DNA from: Fluviicola sp.
GTDB taxonomy: Bacteria; Bacteroidota; Bacteroidia; Flavobacteriales_D; Crocinitomicaceae
DNA length: 64,000 bases
Direction of reading: 5' to 3'
NCBI GenBank assembly: GCA_017983675.1
Contig: JAGOAZ010000003.1
Coordinates: 160,719 to 224,718, forward strand
The position numbers were made by a program, and so were the translations under genes. The notes under the pieces are model-generated. The model searched no databases. It saw only the letters and a program-made list of their open reading frames with translations, and was not told where the DNA came from. This document shows positions 8,408 to 15,677 of the stretch, piece after piece; the stretch's first letter is position 1, and every line of letters begins with the position of its first letter.

Positions 8408-8434
8408 ATCTCAACTTTTCACGTATCTTAAAGT
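8408..8434. repeat. 27-bp direct repeat, right copy
   Basis: This copy matches 7519-7545 at 26 of 27 positions. It ends 15 nt before the ATG of the DUF2851 gene, so it may also contribute to that gene's upstream region. Confidence 0.85.
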
Positions 8435-8449
8435 GTAAATTCATCCATT

Positions 8450-9730
8450 ATGACGGAAAAATATTTACATTTCATTTGGAAAAACAAGCGTTTACCTTTT
8501 CATCTATTGAAAACAACTGAGGGTAAAACCATTCGGATAGTTAACGTTGGAACCTACAATACTGCTTCTGGCCCCGATTTTTTCAATGGCCAAATTGAGT
8601 TAGATAATGTCGTTTACAATGGAAATATTGAGTTACACATAAAATCCTCTGATTGGATAGCCCACAAACACCAATTCGATGCGGCTTATGATAATGTCAT
8701 TCTCCATGTGGTGTATGAACACGATCAGTTGATTTTTATCGAAGGAATTCCCTTACCGACATTGGAGTTGAAACCGTATATCGATTGGAAACATTTTCAT
8801 CAACTCAATGAGTTTACCGTTGCAAAAAACACCTTGCCTTGTGCTGCTCAATTGGAAATTTGTCCCGAACCAATCAAATGGAATCAAGTAGAAAACGCAT
8901 TATTTGAACGATTAAATCGAAAAGCTAAAGAGCTCACTGCCGGTTTGCCACTTCATTCTGTTAATCCAAAGACTTGTTTGTTTCAAGCACTTGCAGCGGC
9001 TTTTGGCATGAAAACAAATGCGCTACCTTTTCGCGAATTAGCTAATCGATTACCGATGGAACGATTTATTGCTGCCTCTTCCTATCAAAAAATGGCACTC
9101 GTTTTTGGAGCAAGTGGCCTGCTGAATCCTACACCAAGCGATATTTACGAAGCACAACTTCTCCGCGAATGGGAATTTCAACGGGCGAAACTTCACGTTT
9201 CTTCTTTGCAAAAAGCTAGTTGGCAATTCAAAGGTTGTCGCCCAAGTGGCTTTCCAACTTTGCGTTTGGCGCAATTCGCTCAATTCATCGATAAAATGGA
9301 TTGGTCGTCCGCATTTTGGGAATTACCCATCTCTGAAATTAAAAATCAGTTAGTTCATCAGTTGTGCGCGCCAATAAGCGATGAATATTGGAAGAAACAC
9401 TATCATTTCGGAAAAGAAAAACAGCGTGCTAACTCAGGCGTCATGTCTCCTGAAACAGCAACAGTCATCATCATTAATAGCATTGTGCCGTACTTGTGGT
9501 GGTTGAGTGATTTTACAAGTAATTCCGTTTATCGTGAACAATCACTGTCGTTACTCGAATCTTTGCCACCTGAGAAAAATCAATACATTTCCGATTGGAA
9601 AGAACATGGGTTCATACCGAAATCAGCAGCTGATTCACAAGGATTACTCGAATTAACACATCAATGGTGTGCCAAAAAAAACTGTTTAAAATGTCGCATT
9701 GGGCAATACATTCTCAATCAAAAAGTGTAA
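8450..9730 (+). CDS. DUF2851 family protein
   Basis: The 426-aa product matches DUF2851: LHFIWKNKRLPF at the start, then GTYNTASGPDFFNGQIELD, GNIELHIKSSDW and NVILHVVYEHD within the first 100 residues, and KNCLKCRIGQYILNQ at the C-terminus. This Bacteroidota family has no assigned biochemical function. No signal peptide or membrane segment is visible, so it is probably cytoplasmic. It starts 15 nt after the right-hand RAYT-flanking repeat and is followed 9 nt later by a PspC-like gene. Confidence 0.85.
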   Translation: MTEKYLHFIWKNKRLPFHLLKTTEGKTIRIVNVGTYNTASGPDFFNGQIELDNVVYNGNIELHIKSSDWIAHKHQFDAAYDNVILHVVYEHDQLIFIEGIPLPTLELKPYIDWKHFHQLNEFTVAKNTLPCAAQLEICPEPIKWNQVENALFERLNRKAKELTAGLPLHSVNPKTCLFQALAAAFGMKTNALPFRELANRLPMERFIAASSYQKMALVFGASGLLNPTPSDIYEAQLLREWEFQRAKLHVSSLQKASWQFKGCRPSGFPTLRLAQFAQFIDKMDWSSAFWELPISEIKNQLVHQLCAPISDEYWKKHYHFGKEKQRANSGVMSPETATVIIINSIVPYLWWLSDFTSNSVYREQSLSLLESLPPEKNQYISDWKEHGFIPKSAADSQGLLELTHQWCAKKNCLKCRIGQYILNQKV

Positions 9731-9739
9731 TTTTGATGG

Positions 9740-9979
9740 GTGAAACGATTCTTACAGAAAATAGCTTTTTTCTTTGAAATGCGCTCATTCGGCGTTTGTT
9801 CTTGGTTAGCCATTAAATTGGGTATTCAAACAAACAAAGTGCGTTTGGGCTTCATTTATGCAACGTGTATTGGTTTGGGTTCTCCCTTGATTCCTTATTT
9901 AATCATGGCTTGGATATTAGAGCACAGACATTATTTTCAATTCAAACGAAAAAAACGCGCTTCCATTTGGGAGATTTAA
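9740..9979 (+). CDS. PspC-domain small membrane protein
   Basis: The 79-aa protein has the PspC layout: an amphipathic start, a GVCSWLAIKLGI turn, then a hydrophobic segment GFIYATCIGLGSPLIPYLIMAW and a basic tail. PspC proteins act in phage-shock envelope-stress responses in other phyla; here only the fold is indicated. The start is a GTG, because the upstream codon in this frame is a stop. It lies between DUF2851 and the RmlD-like gene with gaps of 9 and 8 nt, so all three probably form one operon. Confidence 0.75.
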   Translation: MKRFLQKIAFFFEMRSFGVCSWLAIKLGIQTNKVRLGFIYATCIGLGSPLIPYLIMAWILEHRHYFQFKRKKRASIWEI

Positions 9980-9987
9980 CCAAAGAT

Positions 9988-10899
9988 ATGCTGATTCTCA
10001 TTACAGGTTCTAACGGGTTATTAGGACAAAAGATTGTGAAAAGATGTGTGAAACACAACATACCTTTTATTGCAACTTCCAAAGGCGAAAACAGAAATCC
10101 TGATTGTCCCGAAGAACATTATGTTTCTTTAGACATTTGCGATGAAGTAGCGATTTCAGCATGTTTTGAAAAATTCCAACCGACTGCGATTATCCACACT
10201 GCAGCTTTAACGAATGTCGATTATTGTGAAACAAACCCCGAAGACTGCCAATTTGTAAACGTTACAGCAACGTCCTATTTATGGGAGGCAGCAAAAAGTG
10301 TTTGTGCACATTTTCAATTACTTTCGACAGATTTTGTTTTTGATGGTGAAAATGGTCCCTATTCCGAAACGGATACTGTAAATCCGCTGAGTGTTTATGC
10401 ACGTTCAAAAGTTGCAGCTGAAAATTTATTACTGAATGATGAGGTGACCAATTGGTCTATCACGCGCACAATTATTGTTTATGGGATTGCTCATCAATTG
10501 TCGCGTTCAAACATGATATTGTGGGCTTTGGAAGCTTTGCCGAAAGCACAAAAAATGTCGTTAGTGAACGATCAATTCAGAGCGCCAACCTGGGCTGATG
10601 ATTTGGCATACGGTTGTGTAGAAATTGTCCTTCGGCAACAACAAGGATTGTTTCATTTGTCCGGTCCAGAAACGATAGCAGTTGATGACATTGTTAAAAG
10701 AATTGCTCTATTATTAAAGTGTGATATAAGTGCGATTACATCGATTTCTTCTCAGACATTAAGTCAAGCAGCACATCGTCCAGCAAAAACAGGTTTCGAT
10801 TTAACCAAAGCAAAAGAGTTGTTAGATTATGATCCAATGTCAATTGAAGCAACAATTCCGATATTACTTTCAGAAATAGCGCAATTTAACGAAGCGTAG
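9988..10899 (+). CDS. RmlD-like NAD(P)-dependent sugar reductase (SDR family)
   Basis: This extended short-chain dehydrogenase (303 aa) has the nucleotide motif GSNGLLG at 7-13, IIHTAALTNVDYCE at 68-81, STDFVFDG at 113-120 and the catalytic Y137-x3-K141 in YARSK. These resemble dTDP-4-dehydrorhamnose reductase (RmlD), which makes dTDP-L-rhamnose. No other rhamnose-pathway gene (rmlA, rmlB, rmlC) is near, so the substrate is uncertain. The ATG at 9988 places the Rossmann motif at the very N-terminus; an in-frame ATG farther upstream lies inside the PspC gene. Confidence 0.8.
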   Translation: MLILITGSNGLLGQKIVKRCVKHNIPFIATSKGENRNPDCPEEHYVSLDICDEVAISACFEKFQPTAIIHTAALTNVDYCETNPEDCQFVNVTATSYLWEAAKSVCAHFQLLSTDFVFDGENGPYSETDTVNPLSVYARSKVAAENLLLNDEVTNWSITRTIIVYGIAHQLSRSNMILWALEALPKAQKMSLVNDQFRAPTWADDLAYGCVEIVLRQQQGLFHLSGPETIAVDDIVKRIALLLKCDISAITSISSQTLSQAAHRPAKTGFDLTKAKELLDYDPMSIEATIPILLSEIAQFNEA

Positions 10900-10914
10900 T
10901 TTTATTTTTTTTAT

Positions 10915-10922
10915 TATCTTTC
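10915..10922 (+). promoter_or_regulatory. possible -7 element before the helix-hairpin-helix gene
   Basis: TATCTTTC matches TAnnTTTG at 7 of 8 positions, 20 nt before the start. No clear -33 element is seen. Confidence 0.25.
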
Positions 10923-10942
10923 CATTACTACATTTTATAGCA

Positions 10943-11815
10943 ATGGAAAATGAAACCTTTTCAAAAAGTACATTTCGTGGCGTGCTTTTTTTTGCAGTTG
11001 TCCTGATTGTCTTGTTTTTACTACCTGATATTATCCGTTATTACACAGTAAAAGAACAATACAGTATTTCGTATTTTTCTACAGATAACCAGAAGAGAAT
11101 CGAGCAATTACAACGTAATAAACGGCCAAGTTTTCAACGAAATCATTTCGAGAAAAAATCGAAATTCAAAGCGCCGCCAGCAAAATTTGACCCCAATAAT
11201 TATTCGTTGGAAGAATGGATGCGCTTGGGCTTGAGTGAAAAACAAGCGGCAATTGTGATCAAGTTCACGAAATACCCACTGCGCTCGAACGATGATTTAA
11301 AACGCATTTTTGTCATTAATGATGAATTGTATCGTTTGATAAAAGATTCAACAGTTTACGCTGATAAACCTGCTAATAATTGGTCAAAAGAACCCGATCA
11401 AAATGAAAAAAAATCATTTGTTTTAGTTGAATTAAATTCCGCAACAATTGAAGATTTGCAACAAATCAAAGGAATCGGAGCGTTTTTCGCAAAGCAAATA
11501 ATTAAAAAGCGTGATGAATTAGGAGGGTTTTATGCGGTTGAACAATTGTTGGAAGTCTGGAAAGTAGACGAAGAAAAATTAGCTCAGTGGTTACCATCTT
11601 TGACAGTGAACGCAGCAAAAATTCAATTATTACACCTGAATACTGCAAATGCCTCCGACTTGCAAGTTCATCCATATATTTCTTGGAATTTGGCAAATTC
11701 TATCGTAAAATTGCGCCTTCAAAATGGACCGTTCAAAAAAATCGAAGATATCAAACAGTCAGCATTGATGACAAATGAACTTTTTGAGCAATTAAAACGG
11801 TACTTAACGTTGTAA
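10943..11815 (+). CDS. membrane-anchored helix-hairpin-helix protein (ComEA-related)
   Basis: A single transmembrane segment lies at about residues 12-30 (VLFFAVVLIVLFLLPDII). Three helix-hairpin-helix units follow. The clearest is VELNSATIEDLQQIKGIG, with the GIG turn; LHLNTANASDLQVHP starts the last one, and a degenerate one is near residues 90-120. Such units bind DNA backbone without sequence preference, as in ComEA, the DNA receptor for competence. The protein is about three times the size of a typical ComEA. It is a common architecture in Bacteroidota whose role is not established. It is directly followed by apt (2 nt gap). Confidence 0.75.
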   Translation: MENETFSKSTFRGVLFFAVVLIVLFLLPDIIRYYTVKEQYSISYFSTDNQKRIEQLQRNKRPSFQRNHFEKKSKFKAPPAKFDPNNYSLEEWMRLGLSEKQAAIVIKFTKYPLRSNDDLKRIFVINDELYRLIKDSTVYADKPANNWSKEPDQNEKKSFVLVELNSATIEDLQQIKGIGAFFAKQIIKKRDELGGFYAVEQLLEVWKVDEEKLAQWLPSLTVNAAKIQLLHLNTANASDLQVHPYISWNLANSIVKLRLQNGPFKKIEDIKQSALMTNELFEQLKRYLTL

Positions 11816-11817
11816 AA

Positions 11818-12345
11818 ATGATAGATGAACGATTGAAATCGGCAATTAGAGATGTGCCAGATTTCCCAAAACCAGGTATTATGTTCAAGGATATAACGCC
11901 AATTATGTTAGATGCAACGCTTTCAAAAGAGTTAGTAGCACACCTTGCCGATTTATACAAAGACAAAGGAATCGATAAAATTGCAGGAATTGAAAGTCGC
12001 GGCTTTTTATTAGGTTATCCGTTAGCCATGGCATTAAACATTCCTTTTGTATTGATCCGTAAAGCAGGAAAATTACCTTATCACAAGTTAAGTCACTCGT
12101 ATGATTTGGAATACGGTTCAGCGACAATTGAAATTCATGTAGACGCAATAAAAGCTGGAGAACGTGTCTTAATTCACGATGATTTATTAGCAACAGGAGG
12201 CTCAGCTGGAGCTGCTGCAGAACTTATTCAAAAATGCGGTGGTGAAGTGGCTGGATTTAATTTCTTAGTTGCGTTAAATTTCCTTAATGGAGCTGAAAAA
12301 CTAAACAAATACAGTGATAATATACTTAATTTAGCGACGTATTAA
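11818..12345 (+). CDS. apt: adenine phosphoribosyltransferase
   Basis: Apt converts adenine and PRPP to AMP, salvaging adenine that is also released from methylthioadenosine in the salvage pathway encoded at the start of the window. The N-terminal DFPKPGIMFKDITP motif is typical, as are AGIESRGFLLG and the PRPP-binding loop VLIHDDLLATGGSAGAA at about residues 119-135. Length (175 aa) is standard. It begins 2 nt after the helix-hairpin-helix gene and is probably expressed from the same transcript. Confidence 0.95.
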   Translation: MIDERLKSAIRDVPDFPKPGIMFKDITPIMLDATLSKELVAHLADLYKDKGIDKIAGIESRGFLLGYPLAMALNIPFVLIRKAGKLPYHKLSHSYDLEYGSATIEIHVDAIKAGERVLIHDDLLATGGSAGAAAELIQKCGGEVAGFNFLVALNFLNGAEKLNKYSDNILNLATY

Positions 12346-12390
12346 AAAATCGAAAGAATAAGTTAACAAAACACCCCAATATTGTTACAC

Positions 12391-13530
12391 ATGAACTTTG
12401 AGAAAAACGAAAATCAATTAATGATTACGCAAATGGTGCGTGATTTCGCAGAAAAAGAAATCAAACCATACATGAATCAATGGGATGCTGATGAGCATTT
12501 TCCAGTTGATGTCATGAAAAAATTAGGCGAATTAGGATTGTTAGGAATCTATATTCCAGAATCATATGGAGGAAGCGGATTTACTTATTTTGAATACGCA
12601 ACAGCTTTAATGGAACTTGGTAAAGTTTGTGGTGGAATTGGTTTGAGTGTTGCGGCACATAATTCCTTGTGTACAGGACATATTTACTACCACGGAAACG
12701 AGGAGCAAAAGCAAAAATATTTACCAAAATTAGCCTCAGGTGAATTTATCGGAGCATGGGGATTAACTGAGCCTAATACAGGATCTGATGCAATGCGTAT
12801 GAAATGTACGGCTGTAAAAGATGGCGATCATTGGGTAATTAACGGAACAAAAAACTGGATTACTCACGGTTTATCAGGCGATGTAGCAGTTGTTCTTATA
12901 CGTACTGGTGAATTACTTGATTCCAATGGCATCACTGCGTTCATTATTGAGAAAGGTACGCCAGGATTTTCAGCAGTTAAAATCAAAGATAAATTAGGAG
13001 TAAGAGCATCTGAAACGGCTGAATTGATTTTTGAAAATGTACGCGTACATGAATCGCAAGTGATTGGTGAAGTTGGACAAGGATTCAAACAAGCGATGCA
13101 TATTCTAGATGGTGGTCGTATTTCAATCGCTGCACTTTCTTGTGGAATTGCCCGTGGAGCATACGAAGCGTCTGTAAAATACGCCAAAGAGCGCGAGCAG
13201 TTCGGTCAACCAATTGCAAAATTCCAAGCGATTAGTTTCAAATTAGCTGACATGGCTACAGAAGTAGAAGCAGCTGAATTGTTAACTTTTCAAGCAGCAT
13301 ATTTGAAAAATAACGGCAAAAAATTAACGTCAGAAGGTGCTTTTGCAAAATATTTCGCATCAGAAGTAGCGGTAAAATGCGGAAATGAAGCTGTTCAAAT
13401 CATGGGTGGTTATGGGTATACAAAAGAGTATCCAGCCGAGAAATACCTTAGAGATGCGAAGTTAATGACCATCGGAGAAGGAACCTCGGAAATACAAAAA
13501 TTAGTAATTTCTCGAGAAATTTTGAAATAA
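12391..13530 (+). CDS. acyl-CoA dehydrogenase
   Basis: This FAD flavoenzyme introduces a trans-2,3 double bond into acyl-CoA in beta-oxidation or branched amino-acid breakdown. The signatures GAWGLTEPNTGSDA (substrate/FAD contact), INGTKNWITHG, REQFGQPIAKFQ and QIMGGYGYTKEYPAEKYLRDAK are all present. The catalytic Glu is in the terminal GEGTSEIQKL motif, the position used by short- and medium-chain enzymes. The protein has 379 aa from the ATG at 12391; a TTG nine bases upstream is less likely. No ETF or other beta-oxidation gene adjoins it, so the chain-length class is open. Confidence 0.92.
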   Translation: MNFEKNENQLMITQMVRDFAEKEIKPYMNQWDADEHFPVDVMKKLGELGLLGIYIPESYGGSGFTYFEYATALMELGKVCGGIGLSVAAHNSLCTGHIYYHGNEEQKQKYLPKLASGEFIGAWGLTEPNTGSDAMRMKCTAVKDGDHWVINGTKNWITHGLSGDVAVVLIRTGELLDSNGITAFIIEKGTPGFSAVKIKDKLGVRASETAELIFENVRVHESQVIGEVGQGFKQAMHILDGGRISIAALSCGIARGAYEASVKYAKEREQFGQPIAKFQAISFKLADMATEVEAAELLTFQAAYLKNNGKKLTSEGAFAKYFASEVAVKCGNEAVQIMGGYGYTKEYPAEKYLRDAKLMTIGEGTSEIQKLVISREILK

Positions 13531-13533
13531 ACA

Positions 13534-13562
13534 TTGTGGAAAAAAAAAGATTTGTATCTTTG
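13534..13562 (+). promoter_or_regulatory. promoter of rpsU
   Basis: A -33 TTG (13534-13536) and a perfect -7 element TATCTTTG (13555-13562) are separated by 18 nt. This is the canonical Bacteroidota primary-sigma arrangement, 34 nt before the rpsU start. Confidence 0.7.
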
Positions 13563-13596
13563 CAACCCATTATTAAGCATCAAATAGAATTTAGAT

Positions 13597-13788
13597 ATGT
13601 TAATTATTCCAGTAAAAGAAGGCGAAAACATCGAGAGAGCGCTAAAAAAGTACAAGAAAAAGTTCGATAAAACGAACGTAATGAAAGAATTACGCAGACG
13701 TAAAGAGTTTGTGAAGCCTTCTGTTACACAACGTCAAAGTCAAATTCGTGCTGCTTATGCACAACGTATGAAGTCATTAGAAATTTAA
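13597..13788 (+). CDS. rpsU: 30S ribosomal protein S21
   Basis: The 63-aa basic protein starts MLIIPVKEGENIERALKKYK and has the RRRKEFVKPSVTQRQ segment of bS21, a late-assembling small-subunit protein at the mRNA exit near the anti-Shine-Dalgarno region. In Bacteroidota bS21 helps hide the anti-SD, in line with the weak Shine-Dalgarno usage seen in this window. It has its own strong promoter and a terminator hairpin, so it is probably mainly monocistronic. Confidence 0.95.
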   Translation: MLIIPVKEGENIERALKKYKKKFDKTNVMKELRRRKEFVKPSVTQRQSQIRAAYAQRMKSLEI

Positions 13789-13808
13789 TATTTCTATCAA
13801 CTATATTG

Positions 13809-13838
13809 AAAGGAGTCTAGTAATAGGCTCCTTTTTTT
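13809..13838 (+). terminator. intrinsic terminator of rpsU
   Basis: AAAGGAGTCTA pairs with TAGGCTCCTTT (11 bp with one T-G wobble) around a GTAA loop and runs into a T tract. It lies 20 nt after the rpsU stop. Confidence 0.85.
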
Positions 13839-13880
13839 GTTGGATAAAAAAGTGTATTTTTCAGTTTTGAAAGACATTAC

Positions 13881-14762
13881 ATGAGTTTAAAAGATCAATT
13901 TCTTAACTATATTCAAGTAGAAAAAAGATTTTCTAACCATACACTATTGGCATACGAACAAGATTTAAATCAGTTCGTGACTTTTGCAATGATTAAATCT
14001 GCTGCAGATTGGAATGAAGTAAACCACCAACTTATTCGCGCATGGATGGTTGAGTTACTTGAAGCAGGGCAATCGAACAGAACTGTGAATCGAAAGCTGT
14101 CTTGTTTGCGCTCTTTTTTTAAATGGGGAAAAAATAACGAGTTAATAGCGATTGACCCAATGGTCAAGGTGCGCGGACCAAAGACCGAAAAACGCTTACC
14201 GCAATTTGTCAAACAAACAGAGTTGACAGATGAACGAATAGCAAACTTGTTTTCAGATAATTTTGAAGGTTTGCGCGATCGGTTAATGATAGAGTTGTTT
14301 TATCAAACAGGTATTCGTTTAAGCGAATTATTAACCTTAAAAGAATCGGCAATTTCTGCTACGGCAATTAAAGTGTTGGGTAAACTAAACAAAGAACGCA
14401 TCATTCCTATAGGTCCACAATTATATCAACGCATTCAAGCTTATCGCTTATTGAAGCCAGCTGGAGTGGATTCACAAAATATGTTATTTGTCAAAAAAGA
14501 TGGTGTAAAATTGTCTTCAAAATTTGTTTACCGTAAAATAAATTTATACCTTGGTAGTGTAACAACTGCTCAGAAGAAGAGTCCCCATGTTTTGAGACAT
14601 ACGTTCGCGACGCATTTATTGAACAATGGAGCTGGACTTGAAACGTTGAAAGAGTTATTAGGGCATGCCAATCTTTCAGCGACTCAAGTTTACACACACA
14701 ATTCTTTTGCGCAGATTAACTCAATTTATTCACAAGCTCACCCGCGTGGGCACAAAAAGTAA
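13881..14762 (+). CDS. XerC/XerD-type tyrosine recombinase
   Basis: The 293-aa protein has the SAM-like N-terminal domain (1-100) and a catalytic domain with the full active site: R146 in TGIRLSELL, K168, H236 and R239 in HVLRHTFATHLL, H262 in LLGHANL, and the nucleophile Y271 in VYTH. Length and architecture fit the XerC/XerD proteins that resolve chromosome dimers at dif. Its place between rpsU and hpf is typical of the Bacteroidota core, so a phage or transposon origin is unlikely. XerC and XerD cannot be told apart here. Confidence 0.9.
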   Translation: MSLKDQFLNYIQVEKRFSNHTLLAYEQDLNQFVTFAMIKSAADWNEVNHQLIRAWMVELLEAGQSNRTVNRKLSCLRSFFKWGKNNELIAIDPMVKVRGPKTEKRLPQFVKQTELTDERIANLFSDNFEGLRDRLMIELFYQTGIRLSELLTLKESAISATAIKVLGKLNKERIIPIGPQLYQRIQAYRLLKPAGVDSQNMLFVKKDGVKLSSKFVYRKINLYLGSVTTAQKKSPHVLRHTFATHLLNNGAGLETLKELLGHANLSATQVYTHNSFAQINSIYSQAHPRGHKK

Positions 14763-14766
14763 TTGT

Positions 14767-15063
14767 ATGGATATCAAGGTGCATTCTATTCATTTCAAGG
14801 CAGATCAGAAATTACTTGATTTTGTTCAAGAAAAATTAACGAAACTTCAATTATTTTTTGATCATATTATAGTTGGTGAAGTTTTTTTACGATTAGATAA
14901 AAATTCGGATAAAGAAAATAAGGTGGCAGAGATAAAGATTTTACTTCCAGGCAAAGAGTTGTTTGCAAAGAAACAATGCAAATCATTTGAGGAAGCATCC
15001 GATTCTGTAATTGATGCCCTAATTACACAAGTAAAAAAACACAAATCAAAATTAGCAAGTTAA
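14767..15063 (+). CDS. hpf: short ribosome hibernation promoting factor
   Basis: The 99-aa protein has the HPF/YfiA fold pattern: VHSIHFKADQKLLDFVQEKL, a central VFLRLD...NKVAEIKILLPG strand pair and a final KSFEEASDSVIDAL helix followed by a basic tail. It binds the 30S decoding site of idle ribosomes. It is the short form, without the C-terminal dimerisation domain of long HPF. I chose the ATG at 14767, 4 nt after the recombinase stop; an upstream in-frame ATG lies inside the recombinase gene. A terminator follows. Confidence 0.88.
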   Translation: MDIKVHSIHFKADQKLLDFVQEKLTKLQLFFDHIIVGEVFLRLDKNSDKENKVAEIKILLPGKELFAKKQCKSFEEASDSVIDALITQVKKHKSKLAS

Positions 15064-15083
15064 CAATTGATTATTAATAACTT

Positions 15084-15118
15084 AAATGACACGTTACGAT
15101 TAGCGTGTCATTTTTTTT
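15084..15118 (+). terminator. intrinsic terminator after hpf
   Basis: AAATGACACG and CGTGTCATTT form a perfect 10-bp stem around a 10-nt loop, followed by eight T residues. It separates the rpsU-recombinase-hpf region from the tRNA/tuf transcript. Confidence 0.9.
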
Positions 15119-15149
15119 GTCTTTTTTTTTATTTTTTTTCGTTTTCCTC

Positions 15150-15179
15150 TTGCAATTATACAATTCTTTCGTAAATTTG
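15150..15179 (+). promoter_or_regulatory. promoter of the tRNA-tuf transcript
   Basis: A -33 TTG (15150-15152) and a perfect -7 TAAATTTG (15172-15179) are 19 nt apart. The first tRNA begins 58 nt downstream. No later strong promoter is seen before tuf, so tRNAs and EF-Tu may share one transcript. Confidence 0.75.
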
Positions 15180-15237
15180 CACACCCAAACGGGAAAAACA
15201 CAGAATAAAACGTTCTTTTAAATCATATTTTTTCAAT

Positions 15238-15311
15238 GCCGGTGTAGCTCAGTTGGCTAGAGCAGCTGATTTGTAATCAGCAGGTCGGGGGTTCGAGTCC
15301 CTCCACCGGCT
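15238..15311 (+). tRNA. tRNA-Thr (anticodon TGT)
   Basis: Acceptor strands GCCGGTG and CACCGGC pair fully and the discriminator is T. The anticodon arm GCTGA-TTTGTAA-TCAGC gives anticodon TGT, and the T arm is GGGGG TTCGAGT CCCTC. CCA is not encoded. It is the first of four tRNAs before tuf. Confidence 0.95.
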
Positions 15312-15318
15312 CAACATT

Positions 15319-15400
15319 GGGAGTGTCGCATAGTGGCTATTGCAGCAGACTGTAAATCTGTCACCTCACGGTATCGTTGGTTCGAGTCCATCCACTCCCA
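15319..15400 (+). tRNA. tRNA-Tyr (anticodon GTA)
   Basis: Acceptor strands GGGAGTG and CACTCCC pair fully and the discriminator is A. The anticodon loop CTGTAAA gives GTA. The 82-nt length reflects a long variable arm (class II tRNA), as expected for bacterial tRNA-Tyr. It lies 7 nt after tRNA-Thr. Confidence 0.95.
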
Positions 15401-15421
15401 CACATTGAAAAAAAATTAAAA

Positions 15422-15494
15422 GCGGGAGTAGCTCAGTTGGTAGAGCGTCAGCCTTCCAAGCTGAGGGTCGCGAGTTCGAGTCTCGTCTCCCGCT
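15422..15494 (+). tRNA. tRNA-Gly (anticodon TCC)
   Basis: Acceptor strands GCGGGAG and CTCCCGC pair fully and the discriminator is T. The anticodon loop CTTCCAA gives TCC. It is the third tRNA of the cluster. Confidence 0.95.
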
Positions 15495-15514
15495 CTTATT
15501 TGATTTAACTGAAT

Positions 15515-15586
15515 GCCGGTGTAGCTCAGGGGTAGAGTACTTCCTTGGTAAGGAAGGGGTCACGAGTTCAAATCTCGTCATTGGCT
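15515..15586 (+). tRNA. tRNA-Thr (anticodon GGT)
   Basis: Acceptor strands GCCGGTG and CATTGGC pair with two G-T wobbles and the discriminator is T. The anticodon loop TTGGTAA gives GGT. It is the last tRNA before tuf. Confidence 0.93.
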
Positions 15587-15602
15587 CGAAAAAAAAAAGA
15601 CA

Positions 15603-15625
15603 TTCACTCATGCTAAATGGGTGAA
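15603..15625 (+). promoter_or_regulatory. hairpin between the tRNA cluster and tuf
   Basis: TTCACTCAT pairs with ATGGGTGAA (9 bp, one wobble) around the loop GCTAA and is followed by ATTTTG. It could be a weak terminator or attenuator that sets the ratio of tRNA to tuf mRNA, or a processing signal. Confidence 0.45.
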
Positions 15626-15677
15626 ATTTTGTATTAGTAAGAAAAAGGTTTATTAACTACGTAACAAATAAAAACAA

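Noticed and set aside
8320-8520. 66-aa plus-strand frame between the RAYT and DUF2851
   Set aside because: It overlaps the start of DUF2851 in another frame, contains the 27-bp repeat and has no recognisable domain or good start context.
9988-10899. dTDP-rhamnose biosynthesis cluster
   Set aside because: Only the RmlD-like reductase is present; rmlA, rmlB and rmlC are not in the window.
13881-14762. Tyrosine recombinase as a phage or island integrase
   Set aside because: Size, catalytic set and placement between rpsU and hpf fit a housekeeping XerC/D; no attachment-site repeat or cargo genes are nearby, although tRNAs follow.
15366-15611. 81-aa minus-strand frame over the tRNA cluster with RRDSNSRPSAWKADALP-like sequence
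   Set aside because: This is the well-known false protein that arises from the antisense strand of tRNA genes; the tRNAs on the plus strand fold perfectly.
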